Assembly: GCA_016234445.1 (NCBI GenBank)
Contig: JACRBT010000002.1
Span: 1-64,000 of the forward strand
DNA from: Chloroflexota bacterium
GTDB taxonomy: Bacteria; Chloroflexota; Dehalococcoidia; Tepidiformales; Tepidiformaceae
Direction: 5' to 3'
Length of the DNA stretch: 64,000 bases
Positions 34,269 to 41,324 of this stretch are shown here, piece after piece. Position 1 is the first letter of the stretch. Every line of letters starts with the position of its first letter. The notes under the pieces were generated by a model. It had not been told where the DNA came from. It did not search any database and saw only the letters and a program-made list of their open reading frames with translations. Both the position numbers and the translations under genes were made by a program.

Positions 34269-34296
34269 GGCGTGTGCCGCAGGGTGGGCGGCGCGG

Positions 34297-35112
34297 CTAC
34301 ATCATGTAGTGCGTGGTGCAATAGGCGGCGAGGAGCGCGGTGGCGTGTGCGAGGCCTGCGGGGAGAGCGGCGGCGGCGGCCAGGACAAGGAGACTCTTCG
34401 TGGGAGGTCCAGGCAACGGGGTTTCCGGGTGGACCAGCCGCAAGAGCCGTAGCTCGACGCTCGCATCGGTGAGGCCCGCCGCGAGGATGGCCGGCGAGGG
34501 GCTGGCCGCCGCCACGATCGCTTCGAAAAGGTCGCGGCGATTGGCGCCATTGCGGATGGCGTAGTCGTCCGCCCTGCATTCGGTCCGGAGGGTCTCGGTT
34601 TCAACCGCGAGGCGGACCCAGGGCACAAAGGCGAACCCCCGGCCAACAGCCGTGAGGATGAGCCGCCAAAGGATGTCCCGCCGGCGGGCGTGGGACTGTT
34701 CGTGGAGCAAGGCCGCCCGGAACTGTTCGGGGCGCAGCGAGCGCTCGGCCCCCGTGCTCGCGAAGGCGACCGGTCGAAAGACGCCGGCCGTGAATATGAC
34801 CACCCCGTCCGACGGGAAGCGCCTGTACCGAAGGTCGCCAAGTTGGGCCGGCTGGCTACCTTGAAAGAGTTCCCGGGCGTGGTCACGGCCACGTTCTGCG
34901 CGGAGGAGCGAGAGGAGGAAGCCTGCTGTCGGGAGGGCGGAGATGAGCGCCATCGTCACGAGGCCAAATACGCGCGGATGCCGGATTTCTGCTGACAGGT
35001 CCGACCACCCGGCCGCATAGAGGTGGGTGGCCGCCGGGTGCAGCGCCAGCAGGGGCCCCAGGATGAGGATCAGCCCGAGGGTGACGAGTGCCAGCTGGCT
35101 CCCCCTGGTCAC
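34297..35112 (-). CDS. M56-family (BlaR1-like) membrane metalloprotease
   Basis: 271 residues from GTG 35112, whose start overlaps the blaI stop (GTGA). Membrane helices near 8-25, 48-70, 105-118 and 225-265. The zinc-protease motif is LLHEQSHARRRD (HExxH at 137-141), with a distal Glu in ETLRTECRADDYAI. Members cleave a partner repressor of the BlaI family on sensing an outside signal. There is no penicillin-binding sensor domain, so the signal is not a beta-lactam bound there; a metal or redox cue is likely given the neighbourhood. Confidence 0.88.
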   Translation of the reverse strand: MTRGSQLALVTLGLILILGPLLALHPAATHLYAAGWSDLSAEIRHPRVFGLVTMALISALPTAGFLLSLLRAERGRDHARELFQGSQPAQLGDLRYRRFPSDGVVIFTAGVFRPVAFASTGAERSLRPEQFRAALLHEQSHARRRDILWRLILTAVGRGFAFVPWVRLAVETETLRTECRADDYAIRNGANRRDLFEAIVAAASPSPAILAAGLTDASVELRLLRLVHPETPLPGPPTKSLLVLAAAAALPAGLAHATALLAAYCTTHYMM

Positions 35113-35519
35113 GGCTCGGCTCCCTCCAGCTGGCTCCGGAGCATGGCGACGAATGCGGGGTCGAGCCGCTTCGCCTCCGTGAGGAAGGCGGAAAGCCCGG
35201 CGCCGCTGAGTTCGACCATCGCCCCCGCCAGGACGTGGCCGCGGCGTTGGGAGAACTGGTCGCGGGTGACGGCCGGCGAGTAGATGTGCGCTTTTCCTTC
35301 GCCCCGGCGAGCAACGAGTCCCTTGCGATGGAGCCGTTGGAGGACGGTGAGGATTGTCGTGTAGGCGAGGTTCCGCGGCTTGCCCACCTGTTCGTAGACC
35401 GCGGGGGTGCTCAGTTCGCCGCACTCCCAGAGGGCGGAGAGCACTGTCGCCTCAAGCTCGCCGACCGACGCGGCCCCAACCGCCTGGTTGCCGTCGTTCA
35501 TCGTGTCATCGTAAGGCAT
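35109..35519 (-). CDS. blaI: BlaI/MecI/CopY-family repressor
   Basis: 136 residues from ATG 35519 (AGGAGA six bases upstream). The winged HTH spans about 15-85: GELEATVLSALWECGELST, then NLAYTTILTVLQRLHRKGLVARR. A C-terminal dimerisation region follows. BlaI proteins bind TAC...GTA dyads and are inactivated by proteolysis by their M56 partner, encoded next door and translationally coupled. Operator O2 lies 90 bp upstream between this gene and the divergent lipoprotein gene, so it should be autoregulated. The same dyad in front of three more units makes this the likely master regulator of the island. Confidence 0.92.
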   Translation of the reverse strand: MPYDDTMNDGNQAVGAASVGELEATVLSALWECGELSTPAVYEQVGKPRNLAYTTILTVLQRLHRKGLVARRGEGKAHIYSPAVTRDQFSQRRGHVLAGAMVELSGAGLSAFLTEAKRLDPAFVAMLRSQLEGAEP

Positions 35520-35608
35520 CGAACGTCTCCTGGGCTTGGGCCTGTTAGTCCCCGGAAGAGGGGCCACCTGGCCGTCTCGTCCGGGGACATCGTCGCGGAC
35601 ACTTCCAT

Positions 35609-35632
35609 GGTAGTACGACGGCAGGTAGTAAT
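35609..35632 (+). promoter_or_regulatory. BlaI-type operator O2
   Basis: GGTAGTACGACGGCAGGTAGTAAT: TACGAC at 35614-35619, six bases, TAGTAAT at 35626-35632. It ends 3 bp before the ATG of the lipoprotein gene and controls the blaI-M56 side as well. Confidence 0.85.
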
Positions 35633-35635
35633 CCA

Positions 35636-36127
35636 ATGAGGCAGAGCCATCCTTCGAATCCGCCAGCTTCAGCGAGGCCGCGAAAGCCGCGGCGGGCGTT
35701 CGGCCTGGCTGCGGGGGCACTGCTTGCGCTGGCGGTGCTGCTGGCGAGTTGCTCCGGGCCGGGCGAGGACGGACAGGCGAAGTCTGCCGGGGGCGGCAAG
35801 CGCAGTTCGGACGCGGGGAGCGTGACCCTGGACATAACCTGGGAAGGCCAGGACTCGGGCCTCGTCTTCACGGTGCAGATGGACACACACGCGGTCGACC
35901 TGGACGGGTTCGATCTCAAGGAACTCGCCGTGCTTCGGACGGACGAGGGCGTGGAGGTGTCACCGGCATCGTGGGAGTCCCCGGCCGGCGGACATCACCG
36001 GGAGGGGACGCTGACCTTCCCGGCAGTCGTCGATGGGCGCCCCGTGCTGGGAGAGGCCACGCGGGGCGTCACCGTGGTCGTCCGCGACGTCGCCGCCCCG
36101 GAGAGGAGCTTCCGGTGGACGTGGTGA
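35636..36127 (+). CDS. Lipoprotein of unknown function
   Basis: 163 residues. Basic N-terminus, hydrophobic stretch and lipobox LLASC (Cys about 40) mark a lipoprotein. The mature part is a compact beta-rich domain (VTLDITWEGQDSGLVFTVQM near 62-81) with HAVDLDGFDLKEL and GGHHREGTLTFPAV; the HH pair may bind metal. No family recognised. Operator O2 directly precedes the start codon and no Shine-Dalgarno site is present, so the message may be leaderless. The next gene overlaps by 13 bp. Confidence 0.8.
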   Translation: MRQSHPSNPPASARPRKPRRAFGLAAGALLALAVLLASCSGPGEDGQAKSAGGGKRSSDAGSVTLDITWEGQDSGLVFTVQMDTHAVDLDGFDLKELAVLRTDEGVEVSPASWESPAGGHHREGTLTFPAVVDGRPVLGEATRGVTVVVRDVAAPERSFRWTW

Positions 36128-36606
36128 TCGGCGGCCGGCGGGCAGCGGCCCACGGGCGGGACTGGTTGATGCCTGTCTGCGGGGGGCTGGTGGCAGGGAC
36201 CGCACTCCTGAGCCTGTATCTGGGGATCATTACCCTCGCCCAGGACTGGGACCACGCCCGGGAACAGCTCGGGGCCGACCGGTGGTTCGTCGCCGGGATC
36301 ACCGGGGGGTTCGGCACGCAAGCCGGGCTCTTCGTCTATCTCCGGTCGCTCCACGCGCGGACGAACCCCGGCGCGATGGCGGCGAGCACGGGCACCAGCA
36401 CGGCGGCGATGGTCGCCTGTTGCGCACACCACGTGGCCGATGCCCTCCCGCTGATCGGGCTGTCGGGCGCGGCCATGTTCCTCAATGACTACAGGGAACC
36501 GATTCTCTGGTCCGGGATCGCGATGAACGGCCTGGGGATCGGCTACTTGCTCTTGAAGATCACGAGGGAGCGGTCGCGGTTCAGAGGATGGGGGATGCCA
36601 GCATGA
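36115..36606 (+). CDS. Four-helix membrane protein with CCxHH motif
   Basis: 163 residues from GTG 36115 (GGAG upstream), overlapping the lipoprotein gene. Hydrophobic segments are near 18-40, 60-75, 95-120 and 130-150. The third contains MVACCAHHVADALPLIG: two cysteines and two histidines within a helix, a likely metal or redox site. I recall related sequences in thermophile metal-resistance loci but cannot name a family. It is paired with the preceding lipoprotein in one BlaI-controlled operon. Confidence 0.75.
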   Translation: MDVVIGGRRAAAHGRDWLMPVCGGLVAGTALLSLYLGIITLAQDWDHAREQLGADRWFVAGITGGFGTQAGLFVYLRSLHARTNPGAMAASTGTSTAAMVACCAHHVADALPLIGLSGAAMFLNDYREPILWSGIAMNGLGIGYLLLKITRERSRFRGWGMPA

Positions 36607-36728
36607 CGGACCTCCCGGGCGCCGGCCGCTCCACCGCGCGCGCCCTGGCCGCCGGTCAAGAGCGCCGAAAGCCCCCGAAATTCGGGACCGTTCGTCCGTT
36701 GGACAGCGGCCCCCGGGCGGCCGACACT

Positions 36729-36752
36729 GAAGTACGACAGGTGATAGTAGTT
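36729..36752 (+). promoter_or_regulatory. BlaI-type operator O3
   Basis: GAAGTACGACAGGTGATAGTAGTT: TACGAC at 36733-36738, six bases, TAGTAGT at 36745-36751. It ends 20 bp upstream of the SHOCT-protein gene, leaving room for that gene's GAGGAG ribosome-binding site. Confidence 0.82.
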
Positions 36753-36772
36753 CACCGGAAGAGGAGCTTACG

Positions 36773-37093
36773 ATGGCGAGGATCCGAGATGTCCTTTCGC
36801 CCGGGATTGGTTCCTATGCCACGGTGCCAGCTGGCCTGGGGACAATTGCGGCCCGGTTCCAGGCGAACAGCGACGGGCACATGGACTGGGGGGACGGCGG
36901 TTTCGTCGTGATGTGGATCACGATGGCCGTGTTCTGGTTCGGCGTCCTCGCCCTCGGCGCCTGGGGCGTCGCCACCTACGCGAAGAGGGGCGGGGAAGCG
37001 GGGCCATCGGCGCTGGAGATTGCCAGGGCGCGCTACGCCCGCGGCGAAATCACGGCGGAAGAGTTCGAACAGATCAAGCAGGGGCTGCGCTGA
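36773..37093 (+). CDS. Membrane protein with C-terminal SHOCT domain
   Basis: 106 residues. One transmembrane helix near 45-70 (VMWITMAVFWFGVLALGAWG), preceded by a short outside part with DGHMDWGDGG. A SHOCT helix-loop-helix domain follows at the C-terminus (LEIARARYARGEITAEEFEQI). SHOCT domains are short oligomerisation modules often found on copper- and stress-related membrane proteins. GAGGAG lies upstream of the ATG. First gene of a three-gene unit under operator O3 that ends at the terminator 38174-38194. Confidence 0.85.
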   Translation: MARIRDVLSPGIGSYATVPAGLGTIAARFQANSDGHMDWGDGGFVVMWITMAVFWFGVLALGAWGVATYAKRGGEAGPSALEIARARYARGEITAEEFEQIKQGLR

Positions 37094-37146
37094 TGGGCGG
37101 CGGCCGGTTGGAGCCGAGCGCCATCGCCGCCGTTGGGAGGAAGCGA

Positions 37147-37581
37147 ATGACGACAGCGCGGAAGGTTGCCGTAGCGGGCGTCGTCGCGGCGGTGCTGCTG
37201 GGAGGCGCCGCCCTCGGCTTCTTCGTGGGAGACGGTTCTTCGGGGGCCACCAGGAGCGACAAGGAACACACGATCGACCTCGGCACACAGCCACCCGACG
37301 TGGTCGCCGCCTATCGCTACATCGAAAGCCACCCGGAGATGGCGAGCCGGATCCCGTGCTACTGCGGCTGTGGGAAGTCGCTCGGGCACCAGTCCCTGCT
37401 CGACTGCTACGTGATCGTCCCCGGGACATACAGCGACCACGCCTCGGTCTGCCTCATCTGCGGGAGGGAGGCGGCCGACCTGGAGCGGCTTGCCGCGGAG
37501 GGACAGGAACTCAGCGCGATTCGCGCATGGATCGACGGCGAGTACTCCCCGTACGGGCCACCCACGAACACACGAGAGTGA
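37147..37581 (+). CDS. PCYCGC-motif exported protein
   Basis: 144 residues from ATG 37147, chosen for its strong GGAGG six bases upstream; ATG 37093 overlaps the previous stop and would add 18 residues. An N-terminal signal-anchor helix (VAVAGVVAAVLLGGAALGFF) precedes the family motif IPCYCGCGKSLGHQSLLDCYV near 75, with two more cysteines in SVCLICGREA. PCYCGC-type proteins are small exported proteins of unknown function; the Cys cluster suggests metal or thiol-redox activity. It precedes the selenoprotein gene by 7 bp, so the two are likely partners. Confidence 0.87.
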   Translation: MTTARKVAVAGVVAAVLLGGAALGFFVGDGSSGATRSDKEHTIDLGTQPPDVVAAYRYIESHPEMASRIPCYCGCGKSLGHQSLLDCYVIVPGTYSDHASVCLICGREAADLERLAAEGQELSAIRAWIDGEYSPYGPPTNTRE

Positions 37582-37588
37582 GGATGCG

Positions 37589-38143
37589 ATGAGCCAATCG
37601 AGGTCCCGCGGGGGGAAGGCGCCACGGCCACCGCAGCGGCGGGCGAGGGTCACCCTGCCGGTCGTGGTGATCAGCGGGGCGGTCGCGCTTTTCGCTTTCG
37701 CGGTTGGGATGCAGATCTGGAATTCCACGAGAGGCGAGGGAAATGGTGGCGGGGCCGAGGCCGCGAGCGCGAAGTCTCATTCGCTCCCCGACGGCGCCAT
37801 CCAGGTCGCGGGCGTGGAGGTGCTGGCGCCGGTTGCCGATGCCGGCCGGGTGCCGCTCAACACCGGTGTCGAAAAGCAGTGGATGCTGAAAAACACGGGG
37901 ACCGGCCCGGTGACGCTCGGGAGGGCAACGATCAAAGTCCTGGAGGGTTGCTGACCGGCCGACCCGGTCGTGGGTGCCACGACGATCGAGCCGGGCGGAG
38001 AAGTGCCCGTGACGCTTTCGCTGCCGATGGGCATGCATGCCGGGATGGATGGGCCGCACCTGTTCCGGATCAACGTCCCGGTCAAGAACGCCGCCGGCGA
38101 GTCGGGGGATGTCGAGCTCTACTTCAAGGCGATGTTCCGCTGA
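37589..38143 (+). CDS. Selenoprotein with Cys-Sec motif, exported DUF1573-like domain
   Basis: 184 codons if the in-frame TGA at 37952-37954 is read as selenocysteine (residue 122). Without recoding the frame stops after KVLEGC. The continuation (PADPVVGATTIEPGGEVPVTL... to FKAMFR) is a normal domain ending at TGA 38141. Order: basic N-terminus, transmembrane or signal helix near 22-42, then an Ig-like domain beginning about 70. Relatives of this type carry VLEGCCPP, so Sec replaces the second Cys. MGMHAGMDGPHLF adds Met/His ligands. A hairpin 12 nt past the UGA fits a bacterial SECIS. It is last in the O3 operon. Alternative: a nonsense-mutated gene, which I consider less likely. Confidence 0.85.
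37967..37983 (+). promoter_or_regulatory. Bacterial SECIS-like hairpin, selenoprotein 1
   Basis: GTCGTGG-GTG-CCACGAC, a perfect 7-bp stem with a small loop starting with G. The loop begins 20 nt after the UGA, within the spacing used by bacterial SECIS elements for SelB binding. Confidence 0.7.
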
Positions 38144-38173
38144 GTGAGCGCGTGGGCGGCGCCGGGGCCAGGG

Positions 38174-38194
38174 GCCGCCCGCGGGGCGGCTTTT
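38174..38194 (+). terminator. Rho-independent terminator
   Basis: GCCGCCC-GCG-GGGCGGC followed by TTTT, 31 bp after the selenoprotein stop. It closes the O3 operon. Confidence 0.85.
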
Positions 38195-38241
38195 CCCTTC
38201 CCATTACCTCGGCCGTGCACGAACGGCGGCCATGTGGGCAT

Positions 38242-38260
38242 ACTACTACCAGAAGTCGTA
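38242..38260 (-). promoter_or_regulatory. BlaI-type operator O4 (reverse orientation)
   Basis: On the minus strand TACGAC (38255-38260), six bases, TAGTAGT (38242-38248). It lies 44 bp upstream of the sulfocyanin-like lipoprotein gene. Orientation is reversed relative to O1-O3, which is acceptable for a dyad. Confidence 0.8.
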
Positions 38261-38303
38261 TCAACGGCCGCGGGCGGCGGTCGAACCTTACCCGGAGGAA
38301 TCA

Positions 38304-38798
38304 ATGAAGCGCTTCTTTCTTTCGCTCGCCGTTGCAGGGGCCCTGTTCGGGGCCGTGGCAGTGACCGCGGCCTGTGGCGGAGACGGGGACTCAGGCGGCA
38401 TGGGGGACATGGGCGGCATGGGCGGCGGCATGACGAACGCCAGCCAGCCCGCCGGGTCCATCAGGGTCGGTCTCGTGAACTGGGAAGTGGAACCGGCCCA
38501 GTCCGAGGCCAAGGCCGGCACGGTGACGTTCTGGGCCGTCCACGACATGGACCACGGGCACATGAGTTCCGACGGCGGCGTCACCCACGACCTCCAGGTG
38601 ATGAAGAAGAACGCTGACGGCAGCCTGCAACTCGTTGGGCAGGTGCAGGGGCTGACCATGGGCCAGGCGAAGGAGCTGACGCTGACCCTAGCCCCGGGCG
38701 ACTACGAGCTCTCCTGCAACGTGGTCGAGCAGGTCGACGGGAAGGTGGTCGGGCACTACGCGAAGGGGATGCGGGCGCCGTTCAAGGTCACCGCATAG
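38304..38798 (+). CDS. Sulfocyanin-like blue-copper lipoprotein
   Basis: 164 residues from ATG 38304 (CGGAGGA upstream). A signal peptide ends at lipobox VTAAC. A Met/Gly-rich stretch (GGMGDMGGMGGGM, residues about 31-45) looks like a Met-only copper site. The cupredoxin domain then shows ligands His in GVTHDLQV and Cys/His/Met in LSCNVVEQVDGK...HYAKGM. The long loop between Cys and His is typical of sulfocyanin-type proteins. Likely role: extracytoplasmic copper binding or electron transfer. Controlled by operator O4, monocistronic. Confidence 0.88.
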   Translation: MKRFFLSLAVAGALFGAVAVTAACGGDGDSGGMGDMGGMGGGMTNASQPAGSIRVGLVNWEVEPAQSEAKAGTVTFWAVHDMDHGHMSSDGGVTHDLQVMKKNADGSLQLVGQVQGLTMGQAKELTLTLAPGDYELSCNVVEQVDGKVVGHYAKGMRAPFKVTA

Positions 38799-38843
38799 CG
38801 CGCGGAGGGCATGCGGCCGCCGGGGGCGGTACGGAGACTGTGC

Positions 38844-38872
38844 TTGCAGATCCGGCCCGAAGGCCCTATACC
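38844..38872 (+). promoter_or_regulatory. Promoter of the tetR-isomerase operon
   Basis: TTGCAG (38844-38849), 17-bp spacer, TATACC (38867-38872). The predicted start falls inside the large inverted repeat that follows. Confidence 0.65.
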
Positions 38873-38907
38873 TAATGCCATTAGAAATAGCGAATGGTAT
38901 TAGGTAT
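38868..38907. promoter_or_regulatory. TetR operator: 15-bp-arm inverted repeat overlapping the start codon
   Basis: ATACCTAATGCCATT (38868-38882) and AATGGTATTAGGTAT (38893-38907) are inverted copies with one mismatch. The left arm also contains its own palindrome CTAATG-C-CATTAG (38872-38884). The right arm covers the ATG at 38906. Confidence 0.8.
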
Positions 38908-39556
38908 GACAAGTCTCGTGCTTCCCCACCGGCGCCACGGCTTCGCTGTCACCCGGCAGCAGATCATCGAGGCCGCCCGCGAAATCATGCGGGAGGAAGG
39001 CGTTGGGGCGCTGAGCCTCCATGAAGTCGCTCGCCGGGTGGGGATGAAGGCTCCTTCGCTTTACACCTATTTCGAAAGCAAACACGCACTCTACGACGAG
39101 GTCTTCCGCCTCGGCATGCAGAAGTACCGCGCGGAGGTGGAAGAACTCGAACGGAACCCGGGTGACGGACCAGGCTCGCTGGAAGCCAGCATCAGGCACT
39201 ACATGCGCTTCGCCGACGAGAACCCGGAACTCTATTCGCTCCTGTTCGAACGCCCGGTGCCCGGCTTCGAACCGTCCGCGGCTTCCATGGCCGAAGCTGA
39301 GGGGCTGCTGGCGGATGCGGGCGCCCGGGTCAACGCGCTGCTCGATGCGGGGACGATCAGGTCGGGACTGCCCGTCGACCAAACGCGCGACATCGTCATC
39401 GTGCTCATGCACGGCCTCACCTCACTCAAACGGGCCAACGAACCCGAGGCCGGCGCCGGCGAGGGGCGCTTTGACGCACTTGTCCCCCACATCGTGGCCC
39501 TGCTGCGGGCGGCGTGGATGCCCGAGGACGGTCCCGTCCCGGGAGGACACCAATGA
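38906..39556 (+). CDS. TetR-family regulator
   Basis: 216 residues from ATG 38906; a start at 38894 would add four residues and lie inside the operator. HTH at about 15-60 (SLHEVARRVGMKAPSLYTYF, then ESKHAL). The C-terminal domain resembles the TetR_C_33/MDMPI-linked type in outline. The operator overlaps its own start, implying strong autorepression. The stop overlaps the ATG of the maleylpyruvate-isomerase-like gene (ATGA), which is therefore its co-regulated partner. Confidence 0.9.
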   Translation: MTSLVLPHRRHGFAVTRQQIIEAAREIMREEGVGALSLHEVARRVGMKAPSLYTYFESKHALYDEVFRLGMQKYRAEVEELERNPGDGPGSLEASIRHYMRFADENPELYSLLFERPVPGFEPSAASMAEAEGLLADAGARVNALLDAGTIRSGLPVDQTRDIVIVLMHGLTSLKRANEPEAGAGEGRFDALVPHIVALLRAAWMPEDGPVPGGHQ

Positions 39557-40389
39557 CTGCTTCCGAACCCGGCAACATCGTCGACGCCCGCGACATCCCA
39601 CCGTTGACCCGCGAGCAGACCGACCAGCTGGCGTACGGCGAACTCGATGGGTTCGTCCGGTTGCTCGACCAGATCGAGGGGGCCGACTGGGACAGGCCAA
39701 CCGCCTGCGACCTCTGGAGCGTCCGCGACGTTGTCGCCCACCAGGGCGGCCACGTGCAGGCAGGGATGGGTCTCCGGGGCATGATTTCGCAGCTCAACCC
39801 GAAGCTGGCGAAACCCTTCAAGAAGCGCGGCATGAACACGCTCGATGCTATGAACGAGGCACAGGTTGAGATGCGCCGGGAATGGTCGATAGAGGAACTG
39901 GTGGGCGAGGTGCGGGCACGCACCCCGGAGGCCATCGTGTCGCGTCGAGGCATGCGATGGCCCGCCCGGCTCGTCCGGGTGCCAGCCCCCGACTACGGTC
40001 TGATCCGGGTCGACTACTTGCTCCATGTGGTATTCCCGCGGGACATGTGGATTCACCGGCTCGACATTGCCGATGCCACCGGCCGGCCATTCAGCATGAC
40101 GGTCGAACACGATGGGTTGATGCTGGAGCATGTGGTCCGGGACATGGACCGGATCATCAGGAAGCGGCTCCCAGGTCAATCCATCCGGCTCACGGTCGAC
40201 GGCCCCGCCGGCGGCACATGGAAGCTGGGCAGGGGCGATGAGACAGAGGTTACGATGGACATCCTCGACTTCATGCGGGCGTCGAGTGGGCGGCTCGCCC
40301 TGGCGCGGCGTCTCGAGGTTGCGGAAGTGTCTACGGCCGATGCCGCATTGAAGGAGCGGGTGCTCGGATCTCTCGCAGCGGTCTACTAG
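39553..40389 (+). CDS. Maleylpyruvate isomerase/DinB-like metalloenzyme
   Basis: 278 residues. The N-terminal DinB-like four-helix domain has metal ligands in VRDVVAHQGGHVQAG (H63, H67) and a distal His in FPRDMWIHRLDIADATG. The C-terminal SCP-like domain is present (SIRLTVDGPAGGTWKLG). The family includes mycothiol-dependent maleylpyruvate isomerase; many members are thiol-dependent transferases of unknown substrate. It is translationally coupled to its TetR regulator. A terminator at 40450-40486 separates it from the convergent gene. Confidence 0.85.
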   Translation: MTASEPGNIVDARDIPPLTREQTDQLAYGELDGFVRLLDQIEGADWDRPTACDLWSVRDVVAHQGGHVQAGMGLRGMISQLNPKLAKPFKKRGMNTLDAMNEAQVEMRREWSIEELVGEVRARTPEAIVSRRGMRWPARLVRVPAPDYGLIRVDYLLHVVFPRDMWIHRLDIADATGRPFSMTVEHDGLMLEHVVRDMDRIIRKRLPGQSIRLTVDGPAGGTWKLGRGDETEVTMDILDFMRASSGRLALARRLEVAEVSTADAALKERVLGSLAAVY

Positions 40390-40449
40390 GGTTCGTTGTG
40401 ACACGCGGAACTCCCGCGCGAGCCGCGGCGGTTGGTGAGAGGCCAGCGT

Positions 40450-40486
40450 AACCGCTCCGCGCTGACCCCGGCCCGGCGGAGCGGTT
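40450..40486. terminator. Bidirectional terminator-like hairpin
   Basis: AACCGCTCCGC / GCGGAGCGGTT, a perfect 11-bp stem with a 15-nt loop, between the convergent isomerase-like gene and the 40510-41049 gene. Confidence 0.7.
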
Positions 40487-40509
40487 CCGGTGATCAGGAC
40501 CCGGGCCGG

Positions 40510-41049
40510 CTACGAGCGTGAGAACGTGACCTCGCAGACGCAGGACGCGTCTCCCCACTTCTCTTCGCCGACCACACTGTCATCCGCTTCGACGCCCATC
40601 GCGTCGTACCAGCCCTGGCGGTGGTGACTGGAGCTGCAGGCGGTGATGCCCTTCCAGTTGTTCTGTTCGAAGCGTTCGAAGACGGGGCATACGGTGACGC
40701 TGATCCGGATGGAGTCGTCGGTGAGGCGGTCGATGCTGCCCTGGAATCCGCGGGGGAGCATGAAGACCTCGTACCCGAGGGCGACGAGTTCGGCGGCGAT
40801 CCTGGGAGATGGGGGATTCTTGATCCCGAGGGCGGTCATGAGCGCGGCCATCTCGGCGCGGCCGCGTTGGCGGTGCCAGGCAAGGTAGTCGCGGTTGGCC
40901 TCGGCCCAGCCGCGGTCGTGGGCCACCGCCAGCACCCAGCTGTCGTCCTGGTCGAGGGGGAAGGCCTGCCGCAGTTTATCCGCGGTTTGGGGAAGGAGGG
41001 GGAGCGGGACTCGAGAGACTGCCACTCCTTCGGAGCTCACAGTGAACAT
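40510..41049 (-). CDS. Hypothetical Cys-containing protein
   Basis: 179 residues from ATG 41049, with GGAGG six bases upstream. It is soluble and has no signal peptide. Features are a Trp/Arg-rich helix (NRDYLAWHRQRGRAEMAAL), TVCPVFERFEQNNWKGITAC, SSSHHRQGWYDAMG and a terminal SCVCEVTF. The arrangement CP...C...HH...CxC suggests a metal or cofactor site. I do not recognise the family; the CPxxER segment recalls small domains of unknown function from Chloroflexota. Divergent from the large cyclase-type regulator. Confidence 0.6.
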   Translation of the reverse strand: MFTVSSEGVAVSRVPLPLLPQTADKLRQAFPLDQDDSWVLAVAHDRGWAEANRDYLAWHRQRGRAEMAALMTALGIKNPPSPRIAAELVALGYEVFMLPRGFQGSIDRLTDDSIRISVTVCPVFERFEQNNWKGITACSSSHHRQGWYDAMGVEADDSVVGEEKWGDASCVCEVTFSRS

Positions 41050-41324
41050 GGCACACCTCCATACCTTGCCACTAGCACCCTGGCGGTGGGTCCATACAAG
41101 GGCCAATCGAGCCCCACAATTGGGCCATTGGATCCTGATTTCGCCGCGCGTCCGGGAGCGGGCGATGCCGGCGCGGGGATGGGTTGCCGCCGCCGCTCCA
41201 GGCTGCGGCGGTGGCAACCATGCGACGCACCCTCTCGGGGCCGGGCCTTGCATCACGGCGTAGAATGGTGTTGCGCTGGCGGCTTGATGGGCGGTCCGGT
41301 CGCGAGGCAGAAAGCCGCGTCATC

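Noticed and set aside
34301-34313. Palindrome CTACATCATGTAG
   Set aside because: It lies within the last codons of the M56 protease gene (YMM-stop) and is explained by coding sequence.
36603-36911. Open frame overlapping the SHOCT gene on the same strand
   Set aside because: It crosses operator O3 and the start of the SHOCT gene in another frame, and its product is low-complexity Arg/Pro/Gly without family features.
37589-37954. Gene truncated by a nonsense mutation at 37952
   Set aside because: The frame remains protein-like for 62 codons after the TGA, the TGA sits where homologues have Cys, and a SECIS-like hairpin is present. A second gene in the window shows the same arrangement.
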